From Haemonchus contortus (Eukaryota; Nematoda; Chromadorea; Rhabditida; Trichostrongylidae): a DNA stretch of 64,000 nucleotides. Below the pieces are notes generated by a model. It was not told the DNA's origin. It saw nothing but the letters and a program-made list of their open reading frames with translations, and searched no databases. The stretch spans positions 25,233,254-25,297,253 of the forward strand of contig LS997562.1 in assembly GCA_000469685.2 (NCBI GenBank), given 5' to 3'. Of this stretch, positions 44,331-64,000 are shown piece by piece. The first letter of the stretch is position 1. Every line of letters begins with the position of its first letter. The translations under genes were made by a program, and so were the position numbers.

Positions 44331-46780
44331 AGATAAGTGCAGAATAATAGCGATAGATGCGGAAATTTGGGTGTCAGAGGGATTTTCGGTTTTAAAAGAG
44401 ATCTTGAAATGGACACGACCAACGCAAAAGACTAATAGCTTATTTTTCACGGTGCTTTTTCGAGCTGAGCATATTCTCGGATCAGCTCTGAACCCGTCAG
44501 CGAACTTGCTCCAGCTATATGGAAGTCCTGGTATCGACTTGTGTTCCGCTTTTTAGGCGTCAGACTCGGAATCAATGCATTGTTCCACCTGAAAACCTCC
44601 CAAGGCAAGAGAATTGTGTCATACTGAGCTATAATATTATGTCGAATTACATACAACATCGGAAGAGAAGTTGAAGACAGGTACGCGAATCACAACAGAC
44701 TTTAGGCGAGGGCGCACCATCGTGAGGTACTCCGTACACTTTTTCGAACCTCCTGCATCGATCGTAGCTAGCTTGCAACTGTGTGTTTTCGTGCAGCAGT
44801 TCCTTCCGCCCCACACTCCTTGAGGATCAGAGAACGTGGAAATCAGTAGCGCGTGAGTAGCTCCTGTTTAGCAACGTAAAGCTGGTTCCTAAGAGCCCCA
44901 ATACATTCCTCAACCGAAACTGCACAAGATCGTATTATTAGGAGCTGACTACCCTACTCTCGCGACGGTCAACCTACCATAGCCACAACAACGACCGCTC
45001 AGCTGCCCTCTTATTGCTGCGCTGAATTACTACCTGGAAGAATTCTGTTCCGTCCGCTTGTTGCTATTCCTACCCTCAACAGAACATTTTCAAGAATGCC
45101 TTCTTCCCAATTCGGTCTAGTGAATGGTTCGGTTTCAGTTTCGCTCCATCACTATTTTCTGATTGCTCAACATCAACGCCACTGCTCAAAAACTCTGATG
45201 CGACATATCCCTCTACGTACAATTTCTTCTCTCTCCACACGTCTACTGAATTGCGGCAGCTCCAGCTATGAATTGACGACTTCCACCAGCTTTATCCCTC
45301 CACTACAAAAAGTTTTCTATTTCGTCTCTACACGCTCCAGCGTTCGTGTGTGCTGTGAAGTCGCTGTTGGTGGAAGAACATGCGGTTCTGTAGAGACACT
45401 GAAGGTTCACCAATCTCGACAAGGGGCGGCTTCGAGAAAGTGGACTCTTCACGTCGAGTAGCAGAGAGCCTCAATTCCAAGAACTCCCAATTCGTCGATC
45501 AGCAGGTCCAAGTCCGGTCAGAGACTGCTTTTCCTCAACTGAATGAAACTGGACAGTTTTCGCGACCGGTCGTGGACAACTTCAGTCTTGCGGATGGGCG
45601 TGGAACGTAAAGCTGTTACTTTTCCAAGGTCCCCAGATCATCATAAACACTAAGACTCCCCACAGGCACTCATCCGATCCAAATCACGATCTGGGCTAGA
45701 TAAAACACCCGCAGAACAATCCATTCTTTCCGTCCGCGTCCTAGAAGATTCGGTAGCACCCTATTATATCGCGAGTTAATATGGCATCAACAGTCAGAAG
45801 TTGTGCGTGGAGGAAGGCCGTTCTCAGATGTCCTCCTTTGTGTGCTCGAACGAATTGTATTTTTTGACGCGAATATCTTTGCTTCTGTCCAGAAGAAAGA
45901 CGAGTTTCCATACGGTCATAGCCGAGACGCTCACCTTCTTCCCCGAAACTGCTGTTACAACCTTCTTCATGTTGCTTATCCCGGAACTATTCTAAGATAG
46001 GTGGAATACAAGAGCGATCATGGTATCAGTCTGCCGCAGGGGTGTGTGCCGATAATGGTAGCACAATGGTATAGACTTTGACATTTCCGAAGACTAAACC
46101 GATTGAGACAAAAGATGAATGTTATGTTTAAAGTGATATATTGGATTCGATCAATCATGAATTACGGCGCACTCTGTAGAAAGAGCGTCTTTGTTGTGGA
46201 TCTCTTGTAACATTCGATGAAATTGTCGAGGGAAAGTGGTGATACAATTCGCTTCATTACAAGCGGTCACGCTAAATTGCACATTGCCCAGCTTAAATCT
46301 TTTGGGAAACAATGGATGCAACAGCATCCAGCAAAGAGTGCAAAGTTGTTCAGAGAACCATCCTTGTGCTGACCTTCAAACTTTGAACACGTGAGGCTTG
46401 CCCAAGAATGCGGTCGAAAGCCAATGGCAACAGCAACGCCACGTACCCGATACAATGTCATCTTAAGATGTGCAGCACTTTCGGAACACGCGCTCCCCAT
46501 TTGACACATTCCCCAATGGCTTCCCTCATCCCACTCCTAGACTGGGACTGAATAGGTTGGTTGATGAAAGGCTTCTCAGAAGAAGACCTCCTCTTCCATT
46601 CATCAAGGTGACTCTTACGACGCAACTCTAGGAGCACAAAATAATGATATAGACTCAGATAGCCTGCCCATGGAAGAATCAGGTATGCTCAGAGTGTCAT
46701 CAGAACTGTCTTCGGTTCCGAGATGGCCGAGGAACGCCACGATCCAATGTTTCCTGTGTCTACAGAATTGCAATTAAATA
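44331..46780. other. No supported gene; two weak open frames
   Basis: Frames at 45,380-45,610 (+), which end ...VVDNFSLADGRGT, and 45,803-46,000 (+), with RPFSDVLLCVLERIVFFDAN, have somewhat coding-like composition. They lack recognisable domains and clear splice borders. The rest shows nothing recognisable. Confidence 0.3.
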
Positions 46781-48214
46781 TTTATTAACTTGATTTCTGT
46801 TTAATGTCTTCAATAATCATCAATACCTCGACTAAAAATCTTATTTTCTAACAGCGGATCCATCGTAGCTCAGCAGCTTCTCAGGACATTACATTTCAAA
46901 GTGAACCGAAACGAATACTCTTTCGGAAAGTGTTCGCTAACGAAATAGTCATTAAAACATTAAAAACAAAATAAATGAAAAACAGTAAGTAAATAAAAAA
47001 ATCAATGCATTACACAAATAAGAACCGAAAAATCTTCTGTACACATGAGATCATGGCGCGACACTTTTCGACGAGATTCGATCATTAACAGATCGACAAA
47101 TTAAATTAATATCAATACATATTTTTAAAAATAATATGAAATATAGAATGAAATACCAGAATCGACTTCGGTGACTAGGCTCCAACGGTTGCTAAAGTGA
47201 GCACAAGTGTGACTGGTTGCACAGAGATTATCGAAATTAGTAAACTGAAGAAAATAAATTGACAAATGTCTCTTTCCCAGTACTTCCAGAAACTACCATC
47301 ACTCTGACATGAGAGTGATCTACGAAACAGCAACGCCCTAGGCGAATACGTGACGATACTGGGGCCGTAAGTCCCTGTGGCACTACCAATTTTGTCAATG
47401 TGAACTAACTTCGATGTTAAACTGATCGCCCTCCCCGGCAATTACCTCCAAAAGGGAGCTGTTGAAAATAAGGATTACGGCCCCAGCAGCTGACCAAATG
47501 CAAATGTGCACAATGATAAATTAAACAAAAAAAATACGATCAACGAAAAGAAAAACTGAGAAAAAAAAAGCAGCTGGGCATTCGTTGAAATGAAAGTCGA
47601 GCGATCAGCCAGAATGAGATGGTCGTGAACTCGTTTACAGTAGAGATCCTAGTAAGGACGAAGTATAAACGGAGGGGGTCTGCGGACAAAATCACCTGAA
47701 ATTGATGATTTTAAGTTGCAGGACTGAATAATTTTGAGTTCAATTCAAAATAGTGTAGAGAGAAAGAAAGGTAAATTGAGGGGTAGGGCCTCGATAATCT
47801 ATTTGAAACCCTCTCAATGAAACTCCGATCAAAAGAACTTGATGAGAGGTTTCGTACCATTACCCTGTATATGAAGCTAATTCCAATCGATTATGGATTT
47901 TTCGAATCAAGAGAAGCGAACAACTTTGAACAACCACATAACAGTACAGGAAATTATATCTATCTGTCGTCATAGCAGAAAGCTCCCCATGAAAACTCCA
48001 GGAGAAACCCCAGCTCACATTCTACGAAAAGGCCAAACTCAAGAAAGCTAACCATAAATACTAGAAATTCAAAAAAATAAAGAAAAGAACGAAGAAAGAA
48101 GGCACGGACGGGGATAGGGACGGTGATGGCGGTGAAAGTGTAGCACAACATGCACTCTCGCTCGCACGCTGTCGCCTGCGTGGGCGGCAGCGCCAGCCGT
48201 TGCTGCTGCTGCTG
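46781..48214 (-). other. Probable 3' UTR of the CELF gene; AT-rich
   Basis: Downstream of the CELF stop codon the sequence becomes AT-rich. An AATAAA on the - strand (46,786-46,781) is a candidate polyadenylation signal, giving a 3' UTR of about 1.4 kb. Directly after the stop lies a short CAG repeat (48,214-48,200), and the coding frame stays open for 84 more codons to 47,960. No other gene was recognised in the interval. Confidence 0.35.
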
Positions 48215-62023
<13,809 letters not shown>

Positions 62024-62141
62024 GGTCGATCTCGCCACAGTCAGTCAGATTCGAGTACGAAACGTGCAGAAGAAGCCGAATACAGGGATCAGGGGCACAG
62101 GGATTAAGCACGGCGGTGTGTGTGGATGTGTGGGGTCGGGA

Positions 62142-62240
62142 GACGACGACGATGACGACGACGACAACGACGACGATGGTGGGGAACACAAGACGACACG
62201 GCACGACACGACGACCACGACCACGACGACACGGCTAGCC
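62142..62240. repeat. GAC/ACG trinucleotide-rich tract upstream of the CELF start
   Basis: Runs of GACGACGACGATGACGACGA and then CGACCACGACCACGACGACA lie 120-215 bases upstream of the CELF ATG. If transcribed, this is in the 5' leader, where the sense RNA would read as GUC/CGU repeats. Confidence 0.7.
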
Positions 62241-62298
62241 TAATACCATTAGCCGCACGCTCTCATTAATCCCAGGCTTCGAGGAGCGCCAGTGGGGC

Positions 62299-62364
62299 CA
62301 CGCCCCACAGGGCGGTGATTGGCTACGTCTTCGGGGTTGCAACCCACCCGGCCCCGATGATTGG
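62299..62364 (-). promoter_or_regulatory. Possible CELF promoter elements (two CCAAT boxes, GC box)
   Basis: On the - strand, CCAAT occurs at 62,364-62,360 and 62,322-62,318, both in a TGATTGG (plus-strand) context. A CCACGCCCC sequence is at 62,299-62,307. They lie 280-340 bases upstream of the CELF ATG in a GC-rich patch. This is only a motif-level suggestion; no TATA box or trans-splice acceptor was identified. Confidence 0.3.
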
Positions 62365-64000
62365 TCTCGGTGGAAGCAGCTGTTCGGGCACCCTAATGGA
62401 CTGACCCTTGAGCACCATGCATGAGTGGATTAATGCGTGAAACCGAAGAGCTCCTGGATCGCGTGGCGCGCAGTAATGGAAACGGTGAACAGCTGTAGGG
62501 CGCCGTCTTTGAACTGTTAGGGTGATTAGGTCAAAAAATTCCCACAACAATGTGATTTGGTGTTCGTCCACCCACCATGAACGTTCGGGTAGCTCTTAGA
62601 ATTGCAAAGGTATTGACTGCCGTTTTTGGATCACATTAAGTTACGAATTTCTTTCCACAACGGGATGCTCAAAAAGGCGGAGCACATGGTAGTTAAAAGA
62701 GGGAACACTCCGGGAGTACGACTGATGAGTAAACTGGAACCAAGCGGGATCGGTGAACTTCTGACGTGGGTCTGAAGCGAATTTTTGACTGGCGTTGTCC
62801 CTGTGTAAGGACCTGATTTACGGCTTTGATCGTCCTTCTTTAATCCCGTTGACCAAGTAAAGGGGATCATAAGGGCAAACGATAGCTGTGTCCATCTTGT
62901 CTGCGTTTAGCAACTCATAGTGGATGGATTCCTTCAACCTCCATTAAATTAAGGGTCGATGCTTGCGTTACTCCGAAGGCTAGTATCTCCTGCAACGAAG
63001 CGATCCAACCGATTGTTGACCGTCGATTGGTGAGCAGTGTTAGCATTTAATAGATTGCTGATATTTCGAGCCGCTACACCCGCGTTTTTCCCTTCTCGTG
63101 CTTAGTAGAAGGTGATGGTACGAATGGGGTGTTGTCAATTCATTGACCGTAATGCTGCAAAAGCCCACCCGCGTGCCCTTATTTACTCATGTGTTGATTA
63201 CCCGGGGAACGTCCTACAAGTTTATCACCCTTGCTACCGTGTTCACTCTGTTGATACAAATTTTCAACGCTTCAAATTTTTTGTCGCAAGACTTATTTGC
63301 CAATCTAATATATACTGAATTTCGATACCGTGTCCATGGAGATTTCAACGTTTTTCATCGGGCAAGCGGAATTCTAAGTCCTCCTACCTGGAGAGCCCAT
63401 AGGCTATTTTTACCGTTGTTTGGTGGTTTACCTGGTCAGGTAGTGCCACCTTCCGCCTCCCTCTCGTTCACTCATCGAGCTGTGAGACATATGGCAAGAC
63501 GAAAAACTGGGGAAGCTCAGAAGTTCAGTTTTGGGGAATTAGCTCCCCCTGAATACGTATACAAATTTACTTAATAGTTTACTGGTTGTTCTTCCGATGG
63601 GCAATTTTGCACGGATTGATTCGCCACGCTTGAGTTATTCTTCCCATTCCATTATTTCACCTGGAATAGCAGTGGAAGGAAACTTTCCCGTGACAATCGA
63701 TTTCCTTTGTAATGCCCTGCACTCCACTTTCCCATAACAGCTCAATTTACCTTAGCTCGTTCATTTTGCCATTCAACTTCGCGTAACTACTCCTACATCC
63801 GGTAGTACATGGGTTGCCACCAAGTTACTAACCGAATCTCAACAAATTTTTTTGAAAACACACATTCCAGAACGGCTAGTCAATAGCCATTTTTGGAGCG
63901 TTCACTTCCAGAATTGTGATGGGCTCAAACACTTTTATTCGCTCTCCGAACCGGAAGGAGGGTAATTATTTCGTAGGGACTGAGGCTCGCGTCGTATTCC
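62365..64000. other. No supported gene
   Basis: Frames up to 143 codons (63,143-63,574, +) begin at non-ATG codons and show no recognisable motif. No repeat was recognised in the remaining sequence. Confidence 0.4.

Noticed and set aside
63143..63574. 143-codon frame near the right edge
   Set aside because: Non-ATG start and no recognisable sequence features; likely chance.

Overview
The window looks like nematode nuclear DNA. The best fit is a clade V strongylid such as a hookworm. That call rests on short exons with GT/AG introns and TTTTCAG-like acceptors, an astacin of nematode type, a CELF gene with very high conservation, and a dense load of mariner, RTE, SINE and Ty3/gypsy relics. It is eukaryotic and mostly non-coding. 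I see no CRISPR array, operon, prokaryotic system or other large undescribed machine.

Two genes can be read exon by exon. On the + strand, an astacin zinc metalloprotease runs from 5,678 to about 16,556. Its six exons join in phase and its signal/propeptide exons were not found. On the - strand, a complete CELF-family RNA-binding protein (UNC-75/CELF3-6 type) runs from 62,023 down to 48,215. Its 13 exons join in phase into 460 residues with three RRM domains. A third, unrecognised gene is suggested on the - strand by three well-formed exons between 24,629 and 21,424.

The rest is a graveyard of mobile elements. From 1 to 31 kb and again inside the CELF introns there are seven copies of a tRNA-derived SINE, three mariner relics (one with perfect 26-bp terminal repeats and TA target sites), a Tc1-like relic, a 262-bp foldback element with a 5-bp target duplication, RTE-type LINE 3' ends and a recurring interspersed repeat. 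From 34 to 35 kb there are tandem tRNA-Gln-derived units.

From 36.4 to 44.3 kb lies a nest of Ty3/gypsy-type retrotransposons. A decayed host element has its gag at 36.7 kb and its integrase at 43.2 kb. It carries a structurally complete insertion at 38,316-42,542, with identical-length 263-bp LTRs and an ATAA target duplication. In that insertion the reverse transcriptase, RNase H and integrase core are missing, yet the reading frame runs through from gag-protease into the integrase C-terminus. It also has an extra 3' reading frame preceded by a splice acceptor.

Functionally, only the protease (secreted, extracellular) and the CELF protein (pre-mRNA splicing and mRNA control, probably neuronal) are supported as host genes. 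Both have acquired transposons inside their long introns.
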